Below the pieces are notes generated by a model, which saw nothing but the letters and a program-made list of their open reading frames with translations, had not been told where the DNA came from and did no database searches. 64,000 nucleotides of DNA from CAIYRG01 sp964494505 (lineage in GTDB: Bacteria; Pseudomonadota; Alphaproteobacteria; Micropepsales; Micropepsaceae): positions 1-64,000 of the forward strand of contig CAZBRO010000015.1 of assembly GCA_964494505.1 (NCBI GenBank), given 5' to 3'. Each line of letters opens with the position of its first letter. The first letter of the stretch is position 1. The translations under genes were made by a program, and so were the position numbers. This document shows positions 52,862-62,068 of this stretch, one piece after another.

Positions 52862-55801
52862 ATGTCACCGTCAAAAAGAGGGCGTTGGTATTTAGGCGTA
52901 TCGGCATTGGGGTTTCTGAGCGGCCATGCGGCCTACGCTCAGAATGCCCCTGCACCTGAAATGGCTCCAGAGCAAGTACTTATCACCGGTTCACTACTTG
53001 GCGCCGCGAATTTTGAGGCGCCAACACCGGTGACCCAAGTGGGCGCCGTCCAAGTGGAAACGCGGGCGCTGACTGGTGTCGGTACTTTGATTGAGGAGCT
53101 ACCCTTCGCTCAAACCGGTGGAGGGCTTACCCGCAACACCAATGGCATCGTGGCGGCCGCCCAGAGCCTTCCCAATCTGCGGGGCCTTACGGCAAACAAT
53201 ACCTTGGTGCTCATCGACGGCCAGCGTCCCACGCCGATAAACCCGACCAACAATTTCGATACCGATATGATTCCTTCGAGCCTTTTGGATCGGTTCGAGG
53301 TGGTCACGACCGGTGCATCGGCGAGTTATGGTTCGGACGCCGTTGCCGGCGTGGTCAATTTCATCCTGAAGGACCACCTGGAAGGCTTTACCGGCAGCGT
53401 GCAATACGGAACCTCCCAGCGCGGCGATGAGAATCAGACCGTCGACAGCGCCGCGTTCGGTACGGCCTTTGCCGGCGGCAAAGGCCATTTCATCATCGGT
53501 GGCGAATTCGCAAAGCAATTCAGAACAGTCAACATGTACGCCCGGGATTGGGGAAGAAACGAACCCGGTCTCGTCGCATTGCCTGCGACGAGGGCTGCCG
53601 GTTTACCTGCCAATCTGCTGACCAACCATGCCGAGATCGATAACGGCACCCAGGGCGGCTTGATTACCGGTTGTGCGCCGTCCACCGCAGTATGCCCGTT
53701 CGGTTCCCAATCTTTGCAGAATCAAGTCTCGTTCGATCAGAACGGCCAGCCGTACAACTTCCCCTATGGATCGCTCGTGGGCGGATCATACATGGTCGGC
53801 ACCGGAAATTACGGCGTCAGCAGCCTCAACCGGCAGCTCTCTCCACCCTACCAGCGTACCGCGAGTCTGGCGCGGATCGAATACGACATAACCCCGGATA
53901 TCAACGCTTACGCCTCGATCAATTATGGCCAATTGGAAAGCAACGACCCGTCTCAAGGATCGCCGTTTCCCATTCCGCTGAAAATCCTGTCGGGTAATCC
54001 GTATATCCCCGCCTCGATTCAAGCAGTAATGACCGCGAACAAGATAACGTCGATTACCCTCGCCAAGGAAAATCTCGACGGCTTGGGGACGGGAAACACT
54101 GCCAATAACAAGAATACGCTGCTGCAATCCTTCTTTGGGGTCAAAGGCAGCATATTCGGCGACTGGAATTGGGATGTTCAGGGCAGCGACGGGCGGGCAG
54201 TCGTCTGGCAGGCCTTCTCTAACGTTCCGCTTGTGGCGAATCTGGATTCCGCAGCCTATGTGGTGAAGGATGCAAACGGGACGCCGGTTTGCGGGCCGGC
54301 GGCAACCAACCCCATACCCTTAGGGAACCCCGCCTTGACCACAGCGCAAATCGCAGCGCAGGCGAGCCCCGGTTGCCAGCCCTACAATCCATTTGGCGTT
54401 CCATCGGCTGCCTCCGTCAACTACATCAACAATGACCCGAACCCCGGCGGGGTCGATGGCTCGAAAGCGAATATCCGCCAATACATGTTCAACGCCGATC
54501 TCAGGGGCTCGCCGTTGATGCTGCCGGCCGGGCCGCTCGATGTCGCCGTCGGCGCGAACTACCGGCACAACAGCTACGCCCAACTTGGCAGCCCGCCAGC
54601 AGAATTGGGACTTTATCAAACCCGCAATCCGCCGACATTCTTCATCGATCAGTCGGTGTGGGAGACCTTTGGCGAAGTCGGCATTCCGGTGGTCAAGGAT
54701 CTGCCCTTTGCGCAATCGGTCGATCTAAATGCCGCAGCCCGCTATACCGATTACAGCATCACCGGCGGCACGACGACGTGGAAATTCGGAGGAACCTGGG
54801 ACATCAACGACGTGGTGCGTTTACGCGCCACCCGGTCGCAGGACATTCGCGCCCCGAACTTCACCGAGCTGTCGACGTTTCCGACCTCGTCGGCCACCAA
54901 CGTACAAAATCCAATCAGCGGCATTTCTCAACGCGTCAGCAACATAATAACCACCGGCAACCCGGATCTGAGCCCGGAAGTCTCCCAGAACGTGACCGGA
55001 GGCATCGTGTTTCAGCCGAATGCCGATTTTCTCTCAGGCTTTCTCTCTGGCTTCCGGGCCTCGGCCGATTATTATCGCATCAGGATTTCGGGCCAGATCG
55101 CGGCGGTCAGCGCGCCGGACGTTATTAACCGGTGCCTGTTGCTGAAGCTGCAGAACTTCTGCAATCAGATCACGTTCACAGGAGGTGTCGTTGGCACTCC
55201 CGGTCCCGATATAACCACCGGTTTTGGCATCACCGCCCTCCATCTGGAGTCGGTGAATTTGAATTCCGAAGTCCAAGACGGGTGGGACTTCAATCTCAGT
55301 GAGCACTTCGTACTCGAGCAGCTGGGCGTGCCCGGTTCCTTCGACCTTTCGGCGCTAGGCTCTTACATCAATCAGCAAAGAACCTTTCAGTCGCAAAGCG
55401 ATGGCACGGTCATAAACATCAACGCCGCCGACACAACGACCGCGCCACGCTGGTCGTGGAACGTTAATTTCACTTATAACCTCGAGCGCCTGACGGCGAA
55501 CCTGCAAATGCGTTACTATTCACCCATCAAATACGCTACCACGAACATCGGGCCCGATGACCGCAATTATAGCCCAAGCAACCCCCTCAGCATCAATCAA
55601 AATATCTGGCCGGCAGCAGTGACCTTCAATCTCCATCTGGCCTACGACGTCATCCAGGAACCCGACGGCCGGGATTTGCAGGTCTACCTCAACGTCGACA
55701 ATCTGCTCGACAAGAACCCGCCGATCATCTGGTGGTATGTCAGCAACTACGATGTCGTTGGTCGCTACTTCAAGCTGGGGGTACGCTACTCTATGCCGTA
55801 G
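52862..55801 (+). CDS. TonB-dependent outer-membrane receptor (OAR-like)
   Basis: 979 residues. A signal peptide (LGVSALGFLSGHAAYAQ) is followed by a TonB-box-like EQVLITGSLL, a plug domain (about 40-170: LPNLRGLTANNTLVLIDGQRP, VVTTGASASYGSDAVAGVVNFILK) and a large barrel ending in a C-terminal strand VVGRYFKLGVRYSMP. It imports a large or complex substrate with TonB energy. No ligand-specific partner gene is adjacent; the neighbouring unknown secreted family might act on the same substrate, which is a guess. Confidence 0.92.
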   Translation: MSPSKRGRWYLGVSALGFLSGHAAYAQNAPAPEMAPEQVLITGSLLGAANFEAPTPVTQVGAVQVETRALTGVGTLIEELPFAQTGGGLTRNTNGIVAAAQSLPNLRGLTANNTLVLIDGQRPTPINPTNNFDTDMIPSSLLDRFEVVTTGASASYGSDAVAGVVNFILKDHLEGFTGSVQYGTSQRGDENQTVDSAAFGTAFAGGKGHFIIGGEFAKQFRTVNMYARDWGRNEPGLVALPATRAAGLPANLLTNHAEIDNGTQGGLITGCAPSTAVCPFGSQSLQNQVSFDQNGQPYNFPYGSLVGGSYMVGTGNYGVSSLNRQLSPPYQRTASLARIEYDITPDINAYASINYGQLESNDPSQGSPFPIPLKILSGNPYIPASIQAVMTANKITSITLAKENLDGLGTGNTANNKNTLLQSFFGVKGSIFGDWNWDVQGSDGRAVVWQAFSNVPLVANLDSAAYVVKDANGTPVCGPAATNPIPLGNPALTTAQIAAQASPGCQPYNPFGVPSAASVNYINNDPNPGGVDGSKANIRQYMFNADLRGSPLMLPAGPLDVAVGANYRHNSYAQLGSPPAELGLYQTRNPPTFFIDQSVWETFGEVGIPVVKDLPFAQSVDLNAAARYTDYSITGGTTTWKFGGTWDINDVVRLRATRSQDIRAPNFTELSTFPTSSATNVQNPISGISQRVSNIITTGNPDLSPEVSQNVTGGIVFQPNADFLSGFLSGFRASADYYRIRISGQIAAVSAPDVINRCLLLKLQNFCNQITFTGGVVGTPGPDITTGFGITALHLESVNLNSEVQDGWDFNLSEHFVLEQLGVPGSFDLSALGSYINQQRTFQSQSDGTVININAADTTTAPRWSWNVNFTYNLERLTANLQMRYYSPIKYATTNIGPDDRNYSPSNPLSINQNIWPAAVTFNLHLAYDVIQEPDGRDLQVYLNVDNLLDKNPPIIWWYVSNYDVVGRYFKLGVRYSMP

Positions 55802-56086
55802 CAGAACCGCTGAAAGGCCGCGCTCAGTCTGCTCCGCGAAAAGAACCGCCCCTGTTCCGCTCTGCCAAGACTGCCCCCCAGGGCGCATCGGGATTGTCAT
55901 CGGCAGCGGGCGGGTGATTGAAAGCATCCGCACGCGCCAACCTCGCATCGCGCGGGCCTAGGCATTTATGCGATCACGAACCCGGCGGAGGCTGCGTCGC
56001 AAAGTGGCACTGTGGGGCGCCATTGACGCGCGTCTCAGCCCTTGAATACCGTTGGCCTCGGGCAGGAGGAAAGCAAGGTCGGTCGC

Positions 56087-58453
56087 ATGCTTGCGAAAGC
56101 GCTCTCTCTTCATCAAGAAGGCAAGCTTGATGAAGCGTCGGCCCTTTACCGCAAGATCCTGGCTCTCAACCCGAGAAATGCCGATGCCCTCCATCTGCTC
56201 GGCGTGATCGAACTCCAAAGAAAGAACCCATCAGCAGCCATCGAATTGATAGACCGAGCGATCGAGATCGACCCAAACAACGCAGTGTTTTTCTCTAACC
56301 GCGGCCTCGCTTTCGAAGGCCTGAAGCGTTTCCATGATGCACTCGCCAGCTACGGTCGTGCGCTGACGATCCAGCCCGGCTACGCCGACGCGCTCAATAA
56401 CCGCGGCAATGCACTTCGAGCCCTGAACCGCTTCGATGACGCATTGGCGAGCTATGCTCGCGCATTGGCTGTCAAGCCCGACTACGCTGACGCTCTGAAC
56501 AATCGGGGTGCGACGCTGAGCGATCTGAAGCGTTTCAGTCAAGCACTCGCCAGCTACGATCGTGCACTGGCGATCAAGCCCGACTATGCCGATGCGCTCA
56601 ATAACCGAGGTGCAGCGCTAAGCCGCCTGCACCGCTTCGATGACGCCATCGACAGCTACGATCGCGCTTTGGCGATCAGGCCTGACTATGCGGAAGCACT
56701 CAATAACCGCGGCAACGCGTTGAGCGAACTCAAGCGCTTCGACGACGCGATCGACAGCTATGATCGTGCCTTGGTAATCAGACCCGACTATGCCGAGGCG
56801 CTCTATAACCGGGGTGCAGCGCTGAACGACCTGAGGCGTCTTGAAGACGCACTGGTAAGCTACGATCTCGCCTTAGTCTGCAAACCCGACTATGCCGAAG
56901 CGCTCAATAGCCGGGGCGTCGCACTGAGCGGTCTGAAGCGCTTCGATCAAGCGCTTGCAAGCTATGACCGTGCTCTGGCGATCAAGCCAGATTATGCGGA
57001 AGCGCACTATAATCGTGGCAACGTCCTCAGCGATTTGAAGCACTTTGACGAGGCACTTGCCAGCTATGATCGCGCGCTGGCGATTGAGCCCAACTATGCG
57101 TTCCTTATTGGAATGCGGCTACATTGCAAGATGAGGATTTGCGATTGGCGTGCAATCGCCGAAGATACCTTTCTGCTTTCCGAACGGATTGAGTCGGGCG
57201 AAAAGGCGTCACTGCCATCCTCAGTCCTCGCCACGCCGTTGCCGGCAGCACTCCAGAAGAGATGTGCAGAGATCTTTATACGGGAAGAACATCCGCGAAG
57301 TTCCGTTCTACCAGACTTCAAAGCCCCGTACGCGCATGAGCGAATCCGGTTAGGCTATTTTTCGGCGGATTTTCACAGCCATGCCACCGCCTATCTGACC
57401 GCCGGTTTATTTGAGCATCACGACAGAACCCAGTTTGAATTGATTGCCTTTTCGTTTGGTCCAGCGCAAGAAGATGCGATGAGAACAAGGTTAAAGACCT
57501 CGTTCGCCCGATTTCTGGAGGTGAACACTCTTTCGGATAAGGACATCGCCTCGCTCGCCCGCAGCCTTGAAGTTGACATAGCCATCGACCTTAAAGGATT
57601 TACGCAGGACAGCCGGACAGGCGTGTTCGCGATGAGACCGGCGCCGGTTCAGGTCAGCTATCTCGGATACCCCGGAACGATGGGGGCGGATTACATCGAC
57701 TACCTGATCGCAGATGCAACTCTTATTCCAGAGGAACATCAAAAACACTATGCTGAAAAAATTGTCTACCTTCCTGACACATATCAAGTCAATGACTCAA
57801 AGCGCCTGATTGCCAACAGGCACTTTACCAGGACCGAATGTGGCTTGCCTGAAGATGGCTTTGTCTTTTGCTGTTTCAATAACAACTATAAGATTACCGG
57901 CGATATATTCGATGTATGGATGCGCCTATTGACTGCGGTCGATGGGAGCGTCCTATGGTTATTTGAAGATAATGCTTTTGCCATTAGGAATTTGAGAGCG
58001 GAAGCGCAGGCTCGCGGCATCGCACCTGAACGGCTTGTGTTTGCCAAGCGGATGGACTTGCCGGAGCATTTGTCTCGCCATCGATTGGCGGATTTGTTCT
58101 TGGACACTCTTCCCTACAACGCACATACCACTGCCAGCGACGCGCTCTGGGCTGGGTTGCCGGTCCTGACGTGTGTGGGCAAGACATTTCCAGGCAGGGT
58201 TGCGGCAAGCCTGCTCAATGCGGTCGGCCTGCCGGAGTTGATAACGCGAGACCTGGATGCGTACGAATGCTTAGCACGCGACCTCGCCACGGATCCGAGT
58301 AAATTGCGGTCGATAAGGGACAAATTGGCGGCCAATCGTCTTACCCATCCATTATTCGACACAGCGCGCTTCGCCAGACATATTGAATCGGCCTATGCGT
58401 CGATGTGGACACGTCAACAGGCCGGGCTCACACCTCAGCGCATTTATGTTTAA
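56087..58453 (+). CDS. TPR protein with SPINDLY/OGT-like glycosyltransferase domain (GT41)
   Basis: 788 residues from ATG 56087; AGGAGG lies 17 nt upstream and a TTG at 56042 is also in frame, so the start is not certain. Residues 1-340 are about ten TPRs, the last eight almost identical in length (34 residues each) with the core NNRG-ALS-LKRFDDALASYDRALAIKPDYA. Residues about 410-770 are a SPINDLY/OGT-type GT-B domain: YFSADFHSHATAYL with catalytic-type His, PVQVSYLGYPGTMG, and DLFLDTLPYNAHTTASDALWAGLPVLT. It probably glycosylates proteins with GlcNAc or another sugar, with the TPRs selecting the substrate. It resembles the incomplete gene at 63490. Confidence 0.9.
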   Translation: MLAKALSLHQEGKLDEASALYRKILALNPRNADALHLLGVIELQRKNPSAAIELIDRAIEIDPNNAVFFSNRGLAFEGLKRFHDALASYGRALTIQPGYADALNNRGNALRALNRFDDALASYARALAVKPDYADALNNRGATLSDLKRFSQALASYDRALAIKPDYADALNNRGAALSRLHRFDDAIDSYDRALAIRPDYAEALNNRGNALSELKRFDDAIDSYDRALVIRPDYAEALYNRGAALNDLRRLEDALVSYDLALVCKPDYAEALNSRGVALSGLKRFDQALASYDRALAIKPDYAEAHYNRGNVLSDLKHFDEALASYDRALAIEPNYAFLIGMRLHCKMRICDWRAIAEDTFLLSERIESGEKASLPSSVLATPLPAALQKRCAEIFIREEHPRSSVLPDFKAPYAHERIRLGYFSADFHSHATAYLTAGLFEHHDRTQFELIAFSFGPAQEDAMRTRLKTSFARFLEVNTLSDKDIASLARSLEVDIAIDLKGFTQDSRTGVFAMRPAPVQVSYLGYPGTMGADYIDYLIADATLIPEEHQKHYAEKIVYLPDTYQVNDSKRLIANRHFTRTECGLPEDGFVFCCFNNNYKITGDIFDVWMRLLTAVDGSVLWLFEDNAFAIRNLRAEAQARGIAPERLVFAKRMDLPEHLSRHRLADLFLDTLPYNAHTTASDALWAGLPVLTCVGKTFPGRVAASLLNAVGLPELITRDLDAYECLARDLATDPSKLRSIRDKLAANRLTHPLFDTARFARHIESAYASMWTRQQAGLTPQRIYV
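56282..57097 (+). repeat. Eight tandem 102-bp TPR-coding units
   Basis: Eight units of exactly 102 bp (34 codons) in register, from 56282 to 57097. Units differ mainly at a few codons and are very alike at the DNA level (for example, repeated agctacgatcgtgc-like stretches). Such repeats can change number by recombination or slippage, keeping the frame. Confidence 0.85.
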
Positions 58454-58589
58454 CTCTGTTTCGGCCGGCACTCTGGGCCAGGCCGGATAACCCCGTGAAG
58501 ATTAACTATCTTTCGAGAAGTCCCTCGATAGCGCGGGCGAATTCGCTAGGACTGCCGCTCGAAAATGGAGCCGTTGCGAGGACAGCCTA

Positions 58590-59324
58590 GTGAAAAGTAA
58601 TGTCATCAAACCAATTCTTGTTGCAAGCGCCCTGGGTTTAGGAATTTTTGGCTTCACGATCGACGCACGCGCAACGCTTCTTGTCAGCGCATCGGTCGGC
58701 GGCGCTCCGAATGGCGCCAATTATGTTAATTTCGACAACCTGCCTCTCGGCAATGGGGCGGGCGTTAGCGGTGGCGTGGGAGTGACCTTTACCTCAGGGG
58801 ACGCCGCTGCCGTCGCAGGGGCATTGGTGAACCGATATGCAGCGCCATACCTGTCCAACGGAAATGGCGCGTCCTTCGGTGATTTCAGCAACGGTCCCGA
58901 CACCACAAACTATTTGTCCACCGGGATAGGCTCGGTCACTCTGACCTTCTCCACGGATCATCATTATCTGGGCCTTCTCTGGGGATCCGTCGATGGTTAT
59001 AACACGCTGAGCTTTTACGACGGCGCAAATTTGGTAGGATTGATTACCGGCGCCGATGTGTGGGCGAGCGCCAATGGCGATCAAGGCGTCAACGGCAGCT
59101 ACTACGCAAATATCACATCAGACATTCCGTTCGATTCCGTCGTCGCCTCAAGCAGCAACTATGCATTTGAGTTCGACAATGTGGCATATGTTTCGGAAGC
59201 CGGAACAAATGGCGCTAATCCTCCGGCAAATGTACCAGAACCTTCTGCGCTTGCGCTTTTCTGCACCGCAGTTCTTGGCTTTGTGGGACTCGGGCGAACT
59301 CGCCGCCGCCGTGCACGGGCATAA
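58590..59324 (+). CDS. PEP-CTERM sorting-domain protein
   Basis: 244 residues from GTG 58590 (GAGGA 9 nt upstream). A signal peptide (ILVASALGLGIFGFTIDARA) is followed by a beta-rich body with low charge, and the C-terminus is the classic VPEPSALALF motif, hydrophobic helix, and Arg-rich end (GRTRRRRARA). PEP-CTERM proteins are cleaved by an exosortase and anchored or released at the surface, often alongside exopolysaccharide loci. No exosortase gene is in the window. Confidence 0.92.
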   Translation: MKSNVIKPILVASALGLGIFGFTIDARATLLVSASVGGAPNGANYVNFDNLPLGNGAGVSGGVGVTFTSGDAAAVAGALVNRYAAPYLSNGNGASFGDFSNGPDTTNYLSTGIGSVTLTFSTDHHYLGLLWGSVDGYNTLSFYDGANLVGLITGADVWASANGDQGVNGSYYANITSDIPFDSVVASSSNYAFEFDNVAYVSEAGTNGANPPANVPEPSALALFCTAVLGFVGLGRTRRRRARA

Positions 59325-59598
59325 TCCAAAGCGGCCATTTCAATCTTACATTCGAGTGCAGTCCGACGTAACACGTTGATGCCCATGCTTGCCTTCATGC
59401 CGCCGGCGAGCGGTGGCCATCCGAGCTTTCGAGACTCTTACACCGAAGTGTGGTGACCAACTGACTCGATGCACGTAAATTCACACCCGGGCCTCAGCGG
59501 TTCATCTCGACGGCTAAGGATTAATGCCCCCCGGCTTGTCCTCCACCGAGCCGCTGGGGCCCACAACGCTAATCTTTTTGCGACCGCAAGGGGCTTGC

Positions 59599-60030
59599 AT
59601 GCGTCGCTGCATGATGCTGGCTGCCTGCGCCGTGTTCTTGAGCGGCTGCACCGTGGATTACCCGATCCTGGTCGAGAACGATATGGGCCTGCTGATGCGC
59701 GGGCGCGGGGAGCTGTATCCCACGGGCGGTAGCTTCAGCATCATGGACCAGAGTCTGACCTGCAGCGGTAGCTATGAATCCTATAACACCGAATGGACCT
59801 TCGTGATCCCGACGACTTGCAGCGACGGTCGCACAGGCACCGTCTTGGCGACCCGTGACAGCGGTCTTAGCGGACGCGGAACAATGACCCTGAACGATGG
59901 CACGACGGTGAGGTTCTTCTATGGCGCGGCAGCGGCCTACCATGAGTATCTTCGCGGGTTGCCGCCATCCGTCCCCGAACGTCAGGGTGCAATGTTTCCA
60001 GTGGAATTGCCGTCTCCCGAAGAGATGTGA
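59599..60030 (+). CDS. Small lipoprotein, unknown function
   Basis: 143 residues from ATG 59599, chosen because it opens directly on a lipoprotein signal (MRRCMMLAACAVFLSGC). The frame is open from 59524. The mature part is Gly/Thr-rich with a GRGTMTLNDG segment that looks like a repeat-poor beta structure. It is downstream of the PEP-CTERM gene with a 274-bp gap, so linkage is unclear. Confidence 0.7.
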   Translation: MRRCMMLAACAVFLSGCTVDYPILVENDMGLLMRGRGELYPTGGSFSIMDQSLTCSGSYESYNTEWTFVIPTTCSDGRTGTVLATRDSGLSGRGTMTLNDGTTVRFFYGAAAAYHEYLRGLPPSVPERQGAMFPVELPSPEEM

Positions 60031-60100
60031 TCCATTGACTTGCCCCCGTTGCCGGCGGCTACTTACACGCGCCACACATAATTGATTCCGCAAACCCTGC

Positions 60101-61027
60101 TCAGAAATCTGCCTTGTCCGCAGTAGGGACGAACGCATCGTTCCTTCCAGCGAAGAAATCAAACGGGTTCTCGGAGCAAACGTTTTCCTCCCATGCCATT
60201 GCCGGGCGCTCGTATGTGATCGCCCCAGACCAGGGCATCGTGAAGACGCCTTCATCCTCCACGGTAAAAACAACTTGGAGGCGTTTGCCCCGATACGAAA
60301 GGTCGGAAGCGGTATCGGGAACGCGGGCATTTTCTTTCAGATTGCGCGCCACCGCTGCCTGGGCCTCATCGTATTCGACCATCCGATAGCGCTCCACCAC
60401 GTGGAGCGCCGAGCTGAAGGGGGTGCCGTACATATCGACCATCGCAAATGGTCTGTCGGCCTTGATCCCGACTGTGTCGATTACCAGTGTGTCACCTTCG
60501 TAATGACCGACCGAATCTCCGTACCAGGACGGGGCAACGCGTACCGGATGAGGCTCATTCAAGCGCACATGGCGAAATTCATGATTGCGCAGATAGAGGA
60601 AAACGATCTCCCGCGGCTGTTGCAGCATCTGCATGCCGGGCTGGAAAAAAATGTAGGGTACCCCGGAGGGCCAGCACCGGTTGCTTGGCGTCGGAGACGT
60701 CGTACCGGACAACGCGATTTCACCGATTCTTTTCACGGTTGCCGCCGCCCCGGGCTTCAGAATGGGATTGGTGTAGTCGCCAACGAATTGACCGTTGTTT
60801 CCCGCCCCGTTCGCGCGGCGCGATCGGTTGAAGACAGGCCCTGGTCCCGATGCTGGTGGCTCGATGCCGGGAAAGTATGGATGGACCCACATGCCGGAAA
60901 AATCAGGTATGGAGACGGCTCCTTCCGCATGGCCCGCCGCAAGGGACACCATTGGACCGAGGGCGATCACCGCCACCGCGGTCCCCAATGCCGCCAAGAG
61001 AACGAGGCTCCGGCGCAGCCGGTTCAT
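60101..61027 (-). CDS. Secreted protein of unknown family, copy D
   Basis: 308 residues. A signal peptide (LRRSLVLLAALGTAVAVIA) is followed by SNRCWPSGVPYIF, YGDSVGHYEGDTLVIDTVGI, HVVERYRMV, and VEDEGVFTMPWS, all matching the family of 49492-52075. This copy stands alone on the minus strand and ends in VPTADKADF. Function unknown. Confidence 0.8.
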   Translation of the reverse strand: MNRLRRSLVLLAALGTAVAVIALGPMVSLAAGHAEGAVSIPDFSGMWVHPYFPGIEPPASGPGPVFNRSRRANGAGNNGQFVGDYTNPILKPGAAATVKRIGEIALSGTTSPTPSNRCWPSGVPYIFFQPGMQMLQQPREIVFLYLRNHEFRHVRLNEPHPVRVAPSWYGDSVGHYEGDTLVIDTVGIKADRPFAMVDMYGTPFSSALHVVERYRMVEYDEAQAAVARNLKENARVPDTASDLSYRGKRLQVVFTVEDEGVFTMPWSGAITYERPAMAWEENVCSENPFDFFAGRNDAFVPTADKADF

Positions 61028-61687
61028 GATCGCCCCCCTATTGCTATTTGGCGCTTGCGCACACCACGCTGCCCAAAGTTCTTAGATACTGATCCATGCA
61101 TCGGCAAGGAGCGCGAGATGGGGTTTGCTGCGCTGCAATATTCCAACCTCTCAGGTACCAGCACAACCGAACATGACGCCGTTATCACTCCCCGTTCAGG
61201 CTGGCGGAACGAAACCTGCGTACTATCGGCGAATTCGGGGAATTCCACCAGATAGGAGAGGACGGGCAAATTTACGCTCTCAGGGTAGCCATTTCAGTTT
61301 TGGTTTTGGGTCTGTGGTTCGTCGATAGGGCGCATGCCGGTATGCCCGTTGGACATTTCGCCGCTCTTAGGACGTTTGCTGGAAAGATAGGCCCTGGGAC
61401 AGGATCTCGAAGCAGCCCTGCTGCTGGCTCTCGCCAGCTCCGAACCACAAATAAGGACGGTGCTGGTTCGCCGCGCCAAGTGCCGCCCAAAGATGCTTGT
61501 GCCGCTCAGGCCGGACCACGCGGCAACAGCGATGTGCCGGAGTGTTCAAGCGCAAATTCGATCAAAGCACCAAAAACGAACGATGAAAAGCAGGTTGCCC
61601 CTACCACCCATCCGAATGTCGTACCGTGTATTTTATATCCGGGCCGACAGTGCCTATAATCGCCAAAGTCAATATTCTGGATGAAAG
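61028..61687. other. 660-bp region with one doubtful small frame
   Basis: The only frame of interest runs from about TTG 61294 to 61659. It encodes LVLGLWFVDRAHAGMPVG, which looks like a signal peptide, then a Pro/Ser/Lys-rich tail. There is no ATG or GTG at the right place and no neighbour support, so I treat it as unproven. The rest shows no gene. Confidence 0.35.
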
Positions 61688-62014
61688 ATGGTCCCGCGTC
61701 CGACTAAAGCGGCCTTGTTCATAATTCAACTCGCGACCGCGCTTTCTCTTTTCTTCCTTGATATCTACCTGGGCCCCGGCATTGCCGACGGGATCGGGTA
61801 TTCGATTGTCATTGTGTTGTGCTTGGGAAGACCAAATCGGGTTTATTCGCTGGGGTGGGCAGGGTTCACGACAATTCTTGTTGTCGCCGGCGGAATTATT
61901 TCACCAGATCGCAGTTTTCTTCACGTCGATCTCACCAATCGAGTCCTTGAGATATTCACAATTTGGGTTGTCTGGTTCGTCATATCAGAGGTTTGGCCAA
62001 AGACGCTGAATTGA
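61688..62014 (+). CDS. Small integral membrane protein of unknown function
   Basis: 108 residues from ATG 61688. Three hydrophobic helices (about 8-22, 33-46 plus 58-69, and 88-102) with little else; the layout resembles sensor-type membrane modules that sit upstream of kinases, but no soluble domain follows. It is convergent with the NHL gene, 54 bp away. Confidence 0.55.
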   Translation: MVPRPTKAALFIIQLATALSLFFLDIYLGPGIADGIGYSIVIVLCLGRPNRVYSLGWAGFTTILVVAGGIISPDRSFLHVDLTNRVLEIFTIWVVWFVISEVWPKTLN

Positions 62015-62068
62015 AGCGTTGTAGCCCTCCCCGACAGATTTCCCGGGTTGGCCGACAGGGGCATACGT

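Noticed and set aside
56282..57097. Regular direct repeats that could look like CRISPR
   Set aside because: The units are 102 bp, coding, with no spacers, and translate to TPRs.
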